From positions 62,001-126,000 of the forward strand of contig WHVA01000159.1 in NCBI GenBank assembly GCA_015179125.1: a stretch of DNA of 64,000 nt. The letters run 5' to 3'. The notes beneath the pieces were generated by a model. It was not told the origin of the DNA, made no database searches, and saw nothing but the letters and a program-made list of their open reading frames with translations. Shown here in pieces: positions 40,448-52,616 of the stretch (positions are counted from its first letter, which is position 1; each line of letters starts with the position of its first letter). A program made the translations under genes and the position numbers. Source of the stretch: Gautieria morchelliformis. Taxonomy: Eukaryota; Basidiomycota; Agaricomycetes; Gomphales; Gomphaceae.

Positions 40448-42058
40448 ATGCCGCCGAGCACAGACCCCCCCCCCCCAGCCGCCACGTCACAACCCAGAAC
40501 ACGAACCAGCAGCCACCAGGCAAACAGCAGGCCCAGATCTGACCTTCTGGTGGAACCTGGAGCAAGTGTCCGTAGCAGAGACCAGGCCAGGCATTTCCTA
40601 GACCAAAACGGCTTCATAGCGAAGGATGACGCGGCGACAATAGAGCAGCTAAGTTACATACTGCTATCCCTAGCCCACAGCACGTCAGGAAAACCGCTGC
40701 AGGAAGGGATTAGATCAGTCGCTATCCTCATGCTGGAAGAAGTGACGAAGAGCGCCAGCAGTGCCGTTCTGCAGCATATCGAGAACAAGCTAGACCTGGC
40801 TTTCAACAAAATAGACACGGCATTGGAAGTGATCAAAAGCATGACGGAAATAGCTAAAGCCACTGCGGAGGAAGCCCACCAGCAGGTGGAGGACTCGTAT
40901 AGCAGACAGGTATGCACAGGAGAGGAAATGGGTGGAGATACAGTAGCCACCACATACGCAGTGGCACTCAAGGGCAACATACCATTCTCCCACCCAAACA
41001 ACCTAGCGAAAGCCAAGGCCAAGGAGAGGCAGGTACTAGTAGACAGAGACCTGGAAGCGGCACGCAACACCCTAAGCAAGCTAACAGAACAAGAACTGGT
41101 GGCCAAGGCAAATGAAGAGATGGCACAGATTGAAGAACCGCGCAGCAAGTCCGAGATCTGGTTCCTAGGGGCCAAAAAACTGACCAACGGCAGCATTGTT
41201 TTTGAGCTAAACGACGTAGCGGCAGCCAGGTGGATACAAGCCCACAGAAAAACATTCCTGGAAAAGTTCAGTGGGACTGCTATAATTAAGGATAGAGCAG
41301 TATCGGTCATAGTTGAATATGTGCTGATCAGCCACTCACCAGATGCGTTAGCAGAGATCAAAAAGATCGAACGAGATTCGAGACTCCCACCCGATACCTT
41401 GATATTCACTCGATGGATCAAGCCAGTCCAACGCCAAACGGAGGGTCAGAGAACAGCTCATGTAATCGCCAAGTTCACAATGGTCGAAGCCATGAACCAA
41501 AGCATCAGAGAGGGGCTCATAATTGCAGGCAAAAGAGCGTGGGCCAGGAGAATGAAGCCTGAACCACGAAGATGCCTCAAATGCCAAAACCACAACGCCT
41601 GACACATGGCCGCAGAGTGCAATGAGCCAAACAAATGTGGCACATGTGCGAAAGACCACAGAACAGCGGATTGCGAGGAGACCTACCCTGACCGATTCAG
41701 ATGCGTCAACTGCAACGTGACAAGGCACGCCTCCTGGGACAGAACATGTCCAAGCTTCGTGGCAGCCTGTGCCGCAGTAGAAAAAGCAGATCCCGAACAC
41801 ACGTACAAATACTTCCCCAGCGACGATCAATGGACATGGGAACAACAGGGGGGCACGGGAGATGTGGCAGACGCGAGCGAAATGATCGCAAGAATGGGTG
41901 CCAGGAACAATACGCATCCATACTTTACTGACGAGAGACCACCCAACAGGGGAAACAGAGACAACTACCAAGACACGCGGCGAGGAGGCAACCCGCCGCT
42001 AGGCCTCAATGACCAGGGATGGATGGACAAGCCTACCAACAAGGCAAACGAGGCTTGA
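40448..42058 (+). pseudogene. LINE ORF1, zinc-knuckle RNA-binding protein
   Basis: Starts with ATG at 40448 and a Pro/Ser-rich leader, then a helical region (EQLSYILLSLAHSTSG, LDLAFNKIDTALEVIKSM), a charged central part (KSEIWFLGAKKLTNGS) and three Cys/His knuckles: CLKCQNHNA-stop-HMAAEC, CGTCAKDHRTADC and CVNCNVTRHASWDRTC. One in-frame TGA (41600-41602) lies in the first knuckle; the same frame continues to a stop at 42058. ORF1 binds the element's RNA as a chaperone. With a single nonsense change the copy is moderately young. Confidence 0.8.
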
Positions 42059-42160
42059 CAACTATAGCATAAATGGCGACCAGAACACACACCACCAGAG
42101 AGCAGACCATGGCAACCCACACCACCAATTAATAACGACTGATGCCACAAGAAACACCTA

Positions 42161-44016
42161 AAGATCAGACAACAGAACACCAATAAATCGCTCACAGCAG
42201 TCTCAGACCTCCTAGCTAAGTGCACACCCGAACATTTTGACATACTAGCGATACAAGAACCATATATTGATTTTCTCGGAAACACTAGGGCCACGCCACA
42301 CTGGTATTCAGTCTATCCAAGAACACACTACAGAGGCAAAGGGGAGACGATGAGGTCCATGATCCTTGTCAGCAAGAGAATAATCACCAACGGCTGGGAG
42401 GAAGTAGATGTGGGCATGCCCAACATCACCGGGATAAAGTTGAAAACAACGACGGGTGACATACTCATATATAATTTATACTGTGACCGTACACACTCTA
42501 ACAGCATCTGAGACATACAGGAACATGTGAGAGAGAGAGAAAGGGCCGGACAAAAGCAGGAGGAGGGAATAATAGGCACCATATGGGTCGGAGACTTCAA
42601 CAGACACCATCCGTTGTGGGACGAAGAGTGAAATTCCCACCTCTTCACTTGGTCCAATCTTGATGCAGCACAGACACTACTAGGCGCGATCACTGAACTC
42701 GACTTGCAGATGGCCCTGCCGGAAAACGTACGCACACTCAAGGCAATGTCAACGGGCAACCTCACCCGGACAGACAACATCTTCATGTCCGCCAAGCTAT
42801 TAGAGATACTAGTCAGCTGCAAAACTAAGCCAGAGGACCAGCCAGAGAAGAGCGATCACTTCCTGATCGACACCACCATCGACCTCTCCATGCACACCAG
42901 CGCACACCCGCCAAAGGCAAACTTCCGTCAGGTCGATTGGAAGGTCTTCAGGAAGGAACTTCAACAACGGATCTAAGCCGCCGTCAGCGACCCAGTGCCA
43001 GGCAACACAGACCAATTCACCACACACCTCTCAGCACTGACAAACACCATAATAGACACAGTGAAAGAGGTGGTCCCTGTCAGCAAGCCCTCACCGTACA
43101 TGAAGCGCTGGTGGTCTATGGAGTTGACACAGATCAGGGTGGAAACCAGGAAGCTGGGAAGAAGGGCTTACACAAGGCACAGCGACCCAGCGGATGACGC
43201 ACACGAGAGGTACAAGCGAGCTAGGAATGACTACGCAAGCGCAATTGAGAAATCGAAGCGAGATCATTGGAATGATTTTCTAGACGGTATCTACCAGAAA
43301 ACTGTCTGGACAGCTCACAAATATGCAACAGCCGAGGCATCAGATGGCAGGAGTGCAAGGATCCCCACACTGCAAAGTGCTCGACAGAACGGCTCGACAT
43401 GGCTAGCGGACACAAACGAAGCGAAAGCAGATATGCTGTTGAAGACATTCTTCCCACAGATAAGCACAAACAGTGGGACCACCCAAACGAACCACTCGTA
43501 CCCCAAACCAGCATTCGACTTCCAGCCGATAAGCGACGAGCAAATAAGGAGAGGGGTTGACAAACTAAACCCCTTCAAAGTTGCTGGGGCAAACGGTATC
43601 CCAAACGTCGTTATAAAACAAACCATTGACGTGCTCCTCCCATATATAGGACCCTTATTTAGAGCTACCTTCAGTCTCGAGATATACCCAGCCGAATGGA
43701 GGGACTCTATTACAAGGGTCCTGCGCAAACCGGGGAAGGCCGACTACATGCTACCAGGGGCATACCGACCCATCGCGCTGCTAGATACGCTAGGACAAGT
43801 CCTCTCAGCTTGCATCGCCGAAGACCTAGTGAAAATGGCGGAGAAACACTTCCTGCTGCCAGATAAACACTATGGGTGCAGACTGGGACATGCTACAACT
43901 GACGCTTTACACTATGTGGTGGGGGACGCCAAAGAAGCGTGGCGGCAAGGCAAAGTGCTAGGGGTACTGTACTTGGACATCAAGGGAGCTTTCCCCAGCA
44001 TAGTGCTCGACTGTTT
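42161..44016 (+). pseudogene. LINE ORF2: AP endonuclease and reverse transcriptase
   Basis: The frame begins near IRQQNTNKSLTAVSDLL and LAIQEPYIDF (endonuclease start), with VGDFNRHHPLWDE and SDHFLID as later endonuclease motifs. The RT part shows LNPFKVAGANGIPNVVIK, GAYRPIALLDTLGQVLSA, YGCRLGHATTDAL and LGVLYLDIKGAFPSIVLD, ending at Copia B before the YxDD box. In-frame stops occur at 42509, 42629 and 42974. No ATG lies in frame at the very start, so ORF2 may have used reinitiation after ORF1, as LINEs often do. Confidence 0.8.
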
Positions 44017-44557
44017 TGTAGAGGACAGGAATTATAGGCAGTAGGTTCGGACTTGGTGCTCAAAAGAAGACTAGAAATTAATTCACTCTCTCAGTGAATT
44101 TAGTTGTCACTATTAATATTATACACTACCTAGAAATTAATTCACTACAGGATTTCTAGGTCAACAAATCGAAGAGAAATAAGACTAATTTACTTGCCTC
44201 TCTCAGTGAATTTAGTTGTCACTGAGAGAGGGGGGAAATGTGTCTCATGCGCATGTACTACTAGCCGGCGCTTTAGCGCCCGTGATGCCATGGTGTGCCA
44301 TGCTAAGCGCCCACAGAACGTAGCACGGTAGTGAACAGCCGCAGCTCAAAAAAAAGGAAACTTGTCCACAACCACCCACAAAGGGTCGGTTGGACAGAAC
44401 ATGAAAAGAAGTAGAAATACAGCTTTGAAAAATCAAAGAAAAATTTGACAAATCATAGAATGAATGTCAGCATGGTTTCAAGTCAAAATCAAAAGAAATA
44501 CGAATGGTGGAATCTATTTGGCTTGATTTTGGTGCAGGAGCATAAATGCACCCAACA
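44017..44557 (-). repeat. Copia B 3' LTR
   Basis: TGTAGAGGACAGG to AATGCACCCAACA. On the coding strand it follows the polypurine tract CTTGAGGGGGTG. It contains the hairpin CCTCTCTCAGTGA/TCACTGAGAGAGG (about 44196-44230) and a second, unpaired copy of CTCTCTCAGTGAATTTAG upstream. Confidence 0.85.
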
Positions 44558-44570
44558 CACCCCCTCAAGC

Positions 44571-46493
44571 CTAATATATTCCAAGCTTCTCATTGAGGAT
44601 CTTCACTCTAGGACTAGGAAGTCCTTTAGTGAGAATATCTGCGAACATTTGTTCCGTTGGCAAATAAACGAGCTTGGCTTCTTGATTTTTGATCATATCT
44701 CGAAGGAAATATAATCTGATGTCGAAATGCTTGGTTCTCGTGTGTTGTTGAGTGCCATACGTGATTGCAATGGCTGATTGATTGCCTGAATAAACTTGGA
44801 TGGGTCTGTTCAGCGGTTGGAATATTTCAGAGATAAAATGGCACATCCAAAGAGCCTCTTTGCCCGCATGGGTCAGGGCAACAAATTCGGCTTCAGTTGA
44901 TGAGAGGGCTACTATTTATTGTTTCTGGCAACTCCATGAAACAGTGCCCGCATCAATCTGAAATAAATATGCCGAATATGAACACCTATGACTCTGTGAA
45001 CCCCAATCCGCATCTGAATACCCCATCAAGCTGTCTTGATTTCTTCCAAGTGTGAGTTTGTAATGGTTCGTGCTTTTCAAATATTTGAAGGCACGTTTAA
45101 CTGCATTCCAATGTGTGCCACCTGGATTTTCGAGGAATTGTGAGAGCAATGACACCGCAAATGCAATGTCAGGTCCAGTGGCTGCAGCTGCCCACATCAG
45201 TGATCCTATGGCTTGCCTGTGTGGAATCTTCGACATGGATTTCTTGCCTCTTTCTGTAGAAGGACATTGGTCTTTAGATAATTTAACAGCTGGATCAAGA
45301 GGCGTAGCATAAGTCTTTGCATCTTCGAGATTGAATTTTTTGATGATCTTCTGATGTATGCAGATTGTGAAATTGCAATAGTTTTCTTCTGCCAGTCTCT
45401 TTCGATTTTAAGGTTCAATAGCCAATGAATCTCGCCTAGATCTTTCATACTGAAGACCTGAGCAAGATCTCATTTGACTTCGTCCAGGACTGACTGATTC
45501 TCAGCTGTGATGGTGAGGTCGTCCACAGCTGTTGCAATGATCACATGCCCCTTTCCGCCACGTCTATAAAATACAGCCCCATCTGTGGCTGATGTAGTGA
45601 ATCCTAACTTGTGGAATTCACCACTTAGATGTTTGTACCATTCCCTTCCAGATTGTTTGAGGCCGTAGAGTGCTTTCTTCAAAAGTAGCACTTCGTCTTT
45701 GTCTCCGGACTCATATCCATACGGCTGCTTCATTTAAATAGGTTCAGGCAACGTAGCATTGAGGTATGCATAGTCCACGTCCATTTGATGAATAGGCCAG
45801 TCGTTCCTAGCAGCAATGGCGCATATGATCCGTATGGAGGATAACTGAGCAACAGGTGAGTATGTCTCATCATAGTCGACTCCAAACTTCTGTGTGAAGC
45901 CTTGGGCGACCATTCTCGATTTGGCATTATTGGTTTCCCTTCTGGATTACGCTTCCAAAGGTAGACCCATTTATTACCGACAATATTGGCTCCAGGAGGT
46001 GGTTTGGCTCGTTCCACACTCCCTTGTCGATTAGGGCCTCGTACTCTTTGTCCATTGATTTCTTCCACATAGGATTATTCAGAGCTTCGTCTGCATTGCT
46101 AGGTTCAATTTGACTCAAATCTGGCGCCTTGTTATTGTTTTGACCGTCGGTTGGAAACGCACTGATGGCAAACTCATAGCTACTGATGCCATCATCTCGG
46201 AGGATAATTCTTGGTCGAATAATTTCTTTATGGTCCTCAACGTCCTCGTAAGCTAGCGTAGTCATATGTGCACCAGCTTGTCTCTGAGTTTGAGATCTTG
46301 TTACGGGACCTGTTGGGGCCGGCTGCACTTGTTGTTGACGGATCCTTTCGCTTCTCCTTATCGGTTCAGCTTCTCTAGGTCTGTCATCAACTCCCTGAAT
46401 AGGTTGCAGCTCTTCAAGATATTCCTCTGGTGCACTTTCATCAATTTCTTCGATCTTTGCCTCTTCACTGACTAAGCGACTGGGCACAGGCAT
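44571..46493 (-). pseudogene. Copia B RT and RNase H
   Basis: RT blocks: DEALNNPMWKKSMDKEYEAL, MKQPYGYESGDKDEVLLLKK, ALYGLKQSGREWYKHL, IIATAVDDLTI, PHRQAIGSLMWAAAATGPDI. RNase H blocks: GYSDADWGSQSHRC, SGNQSAIAITYGTQQHTRTK and ADILTKGLPSPRV. It is broken. Confidence 0.8.
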
Positions 46494-47700
46494 GATGCCG
46501 GAATGGCCTTCTTCTCCTCTCTAGACGTAGGTAGCTTGGATTCCTCAATAGAAATGATTGGGACCTTTCCCTTCTTCATCTCTGAATCAAACACAATGTT
46601 TCGCTCGACAGAAACTTTGTGCAAGTCAGGCCAATAAACATAATGACCATGGCTCTGCGCAGAAATTCCTATCCACCGAGCTCTTTTGGCACGAGCTGCC
46701 AATTTATCTCCCTGAGTGACCTTTACATAGACTTCAGTTCCCCATGCGTGAATGTCTTTGAGATTCGGTTTCTCATGGTGAATCATCTCGTAGGGCGTTT
46801 TATCCGGTAGAGCTCTTGTATGTGTCCTATTCCTAAGATAATTGGCATGCTGTATCGCATAGCCCCATAATATCTTAGGAAGGCCTGATTCTAACAGCAT
46901 GGCACGAGTTCTCTCAGTGAGAGTTCGGTTCAGACGTTCGGCAACACCATTAGACTCTGGTGTGTCGTGTACCGTCAACCGATGCTTCGTGCCTTGTTTG
47001 GCTAGATGCTGTTCGAATTCAGAGCTCGTATACTCGCCCCCTCGTCAGAAACAAGTGCCTTGATGTGCACATTTCTCTGTCGAAGCATTAAAGCCTCGTA
47101 GAGCTTGTACTTTGAGAATGCTTCTGATTTGTTCGCCATGAGATAGATCACCGATTCTCTTGAGTAGTCATCGATAAAGAGACATAATATGACTTTTTAT
47201 CGATTGTGAGGTGCCTTGCAGGTCCCCAGACATCAGAATAAATTCTGTCACCGAATTTTGATGTTCGGTCTCTGGGTTCTTGAGGAAGAGGTTTGCGTGC
47301 AATCTTGGCTTGAATGCACGCATCACAGACAATTCTATCGCCTGTGGAGCTCAGTTCAATGCCCAATATCATGCCACGGTTAATAGATGTTGTAGGGACT
47401 TCTGTGAGATGTGCCCCATCTTTGATGAATTTCCATGGCAGACAAACACATATGGGCTTGAGCACTTGGTGACTGGAGGTCTAGTCGATATAAGCCATTG
47501 ACCTTCGGTGCTTGCATCAATACCTTTCCAGCAGTGTTAGATATTGTGCATTTCTGGCCACCGAGTCGAATATCGTAGCCAGCATCATCGCACCGACCGA
47601 TCGAGACGAGGGTAGCAGCAATTTTTGGTGCATAGTATGTATCTTGCAACATGACTTCTACTGTTTTATCTCCAACCTTATTGGATAATACGAGCAGTCC
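46494..47700 (-). pseudogene. Copia B protease-side region and integrase
   Basis: Blocks: LVSIGRCDDAGYDIRLGGQK (protease/pre-integrase), CDACIQAKIARKPLPQEP, YSDVWGPARHLTIDKKSYY, and TVHDTPESNGVAERLNRTLT with the final E of the DDE core. ADKLAARAKRARWIGIS-type sequence marks the post-core region. It is broken. Confidence 0.75.
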
Positions 47701-47895
47701 AGACCGAAGGCATCAAAAGTGCCTTTGTTGGCTGCTCGGATAGTCCTCGGCTGTGAGAATTGCAGTAGTTCCTCAATAAATTTTATGAGGAGTCATATGT
47801 GATGTCGTTCCGGTGTCGAGTATCACTACAACTCCTGAGGATGTGCTCGAATTAAATTAGAACACTCGTCGAAATTGGTGAAGGCAAGATGCCCA

Positions 47896-48798
47896 TCACA
47901 CTTTCCTCAGAAGAGGTGTCTTCTTCGGCAACATTCGCTTTTGATTTACCCTTCTTCTTCTTTTGCCTTTGGCTTTTGTCTTCTGACGTGGTCCTTGACC
48001 TTCTTTACCACCTCCTTTAGCCCAGCAATTTTCGATGGAATGTCCAGGCTTTTTGCAGTTGGTGCATACATGCGCCTTCTTCCCCTTTTGGTCCTTCTTA
48101 GTAGATGAACCAATAAACACCTGCTCTTCTTGCGGGAGTGTTTTCTTCCTGTCATACTGAGCCTTTAGTACCCTAATAATATTATCAGGAACTAATGGCA
48201 TCCCGCATTCTTCAAGCGAAGTGGTGAGGGCATTCATGACTGCCTCATAGGATGGTGGAAGTGACGCAAGGATAATGTCCATGAATTCTTCTTCAGAAAC
48301 TCTGGCTCCCATCTCATTAAGACGAGCATATAGGTCTTGGGCCTTGTCCAAGTGGTCTCTCAAGTCTCCATCCTCAGGACATCTCATACTGCGGAGTTGT
48401 CTCTGCAGGCTGGTGAGGACCATCTTGGGATTTTTGGTCATTTCATTGACCAGTGCATCCCAAGTCTCTTTTGCTGTCTTCTGCTTCTGTAGCATCAGAG
48501 CTAATGACTCTGACACTGAGACGATGATTTGGGTCTTGGCTTGTCCTTCTCTAGCAAGATATCTCTCCAGCTTCTCCTCAGCCTTATCCATCTGAGTTTC
48601 CTCAGCTTCTGTAAGAATATGGCCTGGGGGCATGACTGGAGGATCAGGAGGTCGAGAGACTCTCCCTTCTACATGCTTGAGTAGATTTTTGGACTCGAAA
48701 TAGCTGATGAGAGTGGCTCGCCACAATGGCCAATTACTTCCATCAGTAGCAAGCTTCTCAACACCCAAAAGCTTCTGTGAAGTGTCTCCGGGGCCCAT
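47896..48798 (-). pseudogene. Copia B gag
   Basis: The frame starts MGPGDTSQKLLGVEKLATDG directly after the LTR and the putative primer-binding stretch. It carries the UBN2-type gag domain (LWRATLISYFESKNLLKHVE, NEMTKNPKMVLTSLQRQLRS, IILASLPPSYEAVMNAL) and one zinc knuckle, CTNCKKPGHSIENC. The tail is Lys/Arg-rich. Confidence 0.8.
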
Positions 48799-48803
48799 AA
48801 CCC

Positions 48804-49343
48804 TGTAGAGGACAGGAATTATAGGCAGTAGGTATGGACTTGCTGCTCAAAAGATGACTAGAAATCAATTCACTCTCTCAGTGAATTTAGTTGTCACTAT
48901 AAATATATTATACACTACCTAGAAATCAATTCACTACAGGATTTCTAGGTCAACAAATCGAAAGGAAACAAGACTAATTTACTTGCCTCTCTCAGTGAAT
49001 TTAGTTGTCACTGAGAGAGGAGGGAAATGTGTCTCATGCGCATGTACTACTAGCCGGCGCTTTAGCGCCCGTGATACCACCTTGTGCCGTGCTAAGCGCC
49101 CGTAGAACGTACCACGGTGGTGAACAGCCGCAGCTCAAAAAGGAAACTTGTCCACAAGCACCCACAAAGGGTTGGTTGGACAGAACATGAAAAGAAGTAG
49201 AAATACAGCTTTGAAAAATCAAAGGAAAATTCGACAAATCATAGAATGAATGTCAGCATGGTTTCAAGTCAAAATCAAAAGAAATACGAATGGTGGAATC
49301 TATTTGGCTTGATTTTGGTGCAGGAGCATAAATGCACCCAACA
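48804..49343 (-). repeat. Copia B 5' LTR
   Basis: Matches 44017-44557 throughout. On the coding strand it is followed by GGGTTATGGGCCCCGGAGAC, which resembles the stretch next to the Copia A 5' LTR and probably contains the primer-binding site. Confidence 0.85.
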
Positions 49344-49561
49344 GATAATGCTCCTCTCTCAGTGACAATAAATTCACTGAGAGAGGTGAGTAGTATTCTC
49401 TATATTTTCATAACATGTTGACTGAAAATCATGTAGTGAATTTGATTCTAGGTATTGTATTAATATAATAGTGACAATAAATTCACTGAGAGAGTGAATT
49501 TGATTCTAGGTTTCTAAGAACTCTACTGAACCTTCCCTGCCATAACCCTGAGTTGCTAACA
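49344..49561 (-). repeat. Copia C-type LTR fragment
   Basis: Reverse-oriented first 218 bp of an LTR like 35639-36126 and 60309-60797 (minus reading TGTTAGCAACTCAGGG ... GAGAGAGGAGCATTATC). It ends where Copia B's LTR starts. The rest of this LTR is not on the other side of Copia B. Confidence 0.8.
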
Positions 49562-50945
49562 CCCCCGGCACCTGGCTCGGGGTGATCCAGCTTTACGTTG
49601 GCTTTTGCAAGCACAGACTTCTCTGGGTCTGTGTCGGCGGCGTCTGCTAACACCACGCGGATCATCCGTGTGATCCCATCATATGGCTCCAGCGGTATGA
49701 TTTCAGCCTGATCTGGTATGCCCTGCCCCTCTGTTGGGGCCATGGATCGTTCGCGCTGCTGTGATGCCATGCAGGGCACGCTGTTGTATGCCCTGATGGG
49801 CCCCGGGCCCGGGTGGGCTCGGGATCGGGAGCATTTTGTGCTCTCGGGTCCGGGGGCGTATTGTGCCTGGTGTCCCCCGTCAGCCCCACATTGCGGATCC
49901 GCAGCCTGCTGTTGTAGGCTGCGCGTGCTTGTCGTGCATGCTGCACAGCTTGTGTGAGCTGCTCGTCGGGCTGCTGAGTGGCATGGCTTTGGGCCACTGC
50001 TTCCTCAGCGTTCTTTGCCAGCAGCTCGAGGGCCCACATATGGTGGCGTGCGGCTGCAGCCTCTTTTCACTGCCAGTGCGTGGCTTTGAGCTTCCGGCTC
50101 TCCGTCGTTGCTTCAGAGTCAGGCTCTGAGGCGACCTGCTCTCTGACAATCTGTTGGATCATCTTATGGCTGTCCATGGGGGCAACCGGTTCTTCTTGGG
50201 GTTCATTTCTGAACCACACGTCCTGTTCAACCGGGGTCGCTGGCGGTGGCTTTCGCTGCCTGTCCAGTTCCTTTCGCCACGGGTCTTCCGCATTGTGGCC
50301 ACATTCACTAGCTGCGGACTGTTGCGAGCTTTGACTTGGCGTACCGCGTTCCCTGCGTGAGCGGAGGGCCGTCTGGACGTCCTCCAACATGGCAGTGTCT
50401 CGTAGCCTGATCTCCTCGGTTTGGTGGAGCTCTTTGCCAACATTCATGAGAGCAGCGGCAATATTATCAAGCTGCAATGCGAGGTGATCGTGCTTGTGGC
50501 CTGTGAGGGTGTTTCAGTGCAATGCATCCTGCACCTGGTTGTTCATTGCCTCTGCCATCTCATTGTCGATGGCATCGAGCTCAAGTATTCCGAGCCCTTA
50601 CCGTCATCGGGGGCTCGTCTTTTTTGTGTTTGTCCTCCTTCGGGGACGATTGTCGTCGCTCAACTTCGTGAGCGGAGGTTTGAGTCTCGGCTTTGTGCCT
50701 GTCTTGATATCGATGCACTGCCGTCTGACGACGGTGAGACCTCTCTGCCTTTTCCTTTGTCTCTGGGCAGAGGGGATTGGGGGTGCGGCGCCTGCTTGTC
50801 ACCCGACGACATCTCATCCTTGACCACGCTCGGTGAGACATGGGGATGTTCCTCATCCTTTATTTGGGGGATGAGGGCGGTGAGATCTATGATCTCTCCG
50901 TCTTCTGGCGTCCTGGATTATTGATCCAGGGTAGCATCAGCCGTC
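49562..50945 (-). pseudogene. Gypsy D second copy, gag
   Basis: Minus-strand gag related to 30291-31870 but preserving more of the N-terminus: MQLDNIAAALMNVGKELHQT, LEDVQTALRSRRERGTPS, PVEQDVWFRNEPQEEPVAPM, then ALELLAKNAEEAVAQSHATQ and DTDPEKSVLAKANVKLDHPE. The 51-kb side leads to an LTR after solo LTR S3. It is cut at 49561 by a Copia LTR piece. It is broken. Confidence 0.7.
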
Positions 50946-52186
50946 TGTCATGACGTGTTTATTTCCCATACTCAGATGCTCTGTTCTCCCATTTCTCACC
51001 CCACCCTCGTGTTCGTTCTAATCGCCCTTGCAGTGTTCGGCAACCGATCCTCGCTGTTCGCGCCATTTACCATGGCCACGCCGTCAAAGCACGATCAATG
51101 TCCCTGAACCGACTTGGCAGTCATCGCTGGGCCTATCACCTCCTCTGCTCAACCCTCTTTCGATGGTGTTCCTATGATCGGACTGTCATGACTTGTGTAT
51201 TTCCTGGACCTTGTTATCCCCATTTCCCCTTTCGCCACTCCTCCCCCTTGTTCGCTCGGCTTTGCCCTCCACTTCAACCACTTCTCCCCTATGTCATCTC
51301 TGTTTGCCCTTCCTCGCACTTCTCTGAACCGCTATTCGCTGCTCGCGCATTTTGCCAGCAGGCACGCCATCAAATACGATCGATACCATTTACCCGGCAT
51401 GATGGTTCATCACTAACCCCATCATCTTCTTAATCCAACCCCTTTGGGTGTTCATATGGCCAAAGTGTGTTCGCAGGATGTCCCTTCCGTAGGTCATGCG
51501 GGATCAACCCAGTAGACGAAGAGTCCGTGCAGGGTAGCATGTATGTGGGTCCCAAGACATTGTTTTGTACATGAGTGCCTTCGCCACTTTTACTCTCCGT
51601 CGTCTCATGTTCGCACTCTTCCCTCACTCTATTGTATGTTTATTCCATCTACTTAGTATCATGACTGCGCACCCCTATCCAACCCTGACTCACAACGGCC
51701 TCTTTCGTATTCACTGATGCCTTACGAGCATTCGATATAAGTAGTTTACATTCGCATGTATATTCCCCAGTTCAATTATCATATGTCGTCCATCTTGTGC
51801 AAACTTGACCTCGCTGTGATCATTGTCTTAAGCCTTCTCTTGGAGATTTCTATCTTCGACCAGCAGAGGACTTAGGCATCACTGGCGAGTTCTCATACTT
51901 AATCTTCGTTACCTTAGCCTTCAAACTATTTTCTGTGCTGTTGGCGAAGGGATTGTCGCTACTTAGACAACCCTTCCGTGACACCTTGCACGTTACATCG
52001 TCAAGTGCCACGGGCTATTTCGCTAAGACTGTAGATAGGGCGAGCTCCGCTCGGGCAGCCCTCTTAGCTTGTGAACATTTATTGGTTCACCTATTCGCCG
52101 AACGGCACACTTATTCGCACAAGTCATTCGGGCATTGGCTGTGTTCACTAATACATGATATTAATGCCTAAAAACCAATCTTGACA
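50946..52186 (+). mobile_element. Solo LTR S3 (1.24-kb family), near-perfect TSD
   Basis: Third copy of the S family, TGTCATGACGTG to CCAATCTTGACA. Flanks are CCGTC (50941-50945) and CTGTC (52187-52191), one C/T difference apart. It lies between gag and LTR of the second Gypsy D copy. Internal AT- and pyrimidine-rich sequence shows many transitions relative to S1. Confidence 0.8.
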
Positions 52187-52614
52187 CTGTCATGTCACTG
52201 GGCTGCGCTTGTGGCGTGGACTGCAAGCTCAATGCTTGTGTCCGTCTTCGACTGCGTGGAATCATCATGCTCGCAGCCAACAGTAGAGGGTCTACTGCAG
52301 GGTCTCAACGATGTTTAGTCGTCGATGCAGCGATCTTTTTCAAGGTAGCTTCGAATCCACAATCGGTTGGCCATGTGACGATCAACCGCCGGATAGTTCA
52401 AAAAGGTGTACAGATGTCAATCTTAGGACCTTGTATCACAAGGGCACAACAGAAATTGACCAAAGTGTGGTATTCTGAATGCTATGTAGTGACAGGTGGG
52501 AGTACGATGCAATGGGAACCGCTGGCCGGTTCCCACGCATAAACCATACAGTGGGTCCCTAAGGGGCCCACTGGGATTATGTAATAACTAGTATACATAC
52601 ATGGGTTATTTACA
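52187..52614 (-). repeat. Gypsy D second copy, LTR
   Basis: Read on the minus strand it starts TGTAAATAACCC at 52614 and shares CAGTGGGCCCCTTAGGGACC and GCGTGGGAACCGGCCAGC with the LTR at 37895. About 428 bp to the point where gag-side DNA and S3 begin. Confidence 0.65.
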
Positions 52615-52616
52615 CT

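Larger units (their letters stand above)
40313..44016 (+). mobile_element. LINE (AP-endonuclease type), 3'-truncated
   Basis: A non-LTR retrotransposon with ORF1 (zinc knuckles) and ORF2 (endonuclease, RT). Its 5' end is taken as the point where Gypsy homology stops. It is cut at 44016 by the LTR of Copia B, in the middle of the RT. The expected rest of the RT and the poly-A tail are not found on the far side of Copia B. The arrangement is that of the Tad/I groups of LINEs found in fungi. Confidence 0.8.
44017..49343 (-). mobile_element. Copia B (Ty1/Copia), LTRs present, broken inside
   Basis: A 5.3-kb minus-strand element with LTRs of 541 and 540 bp (44017-44557 and 48804-49343). By eye the LTRs differ at roughly 4-6% of positions, so it is a fairly young insertion. 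gag, integrase, RT and RNase H are all present; it has several breaks. The five bases outside each end (TGTTT / GATAA) do not match, and the flanks are a LINE and a reversed LTR piece, so one side has been exchanged by recombination. Confidence 0.85.

Noticed and set aside
40654-41421. 255-codon minus frame antisense to LINE ORF1
   Set aside because: The plus strand carries zinc knuckles and a co-linear ORF2 after it; the antisense frame is a shadow.
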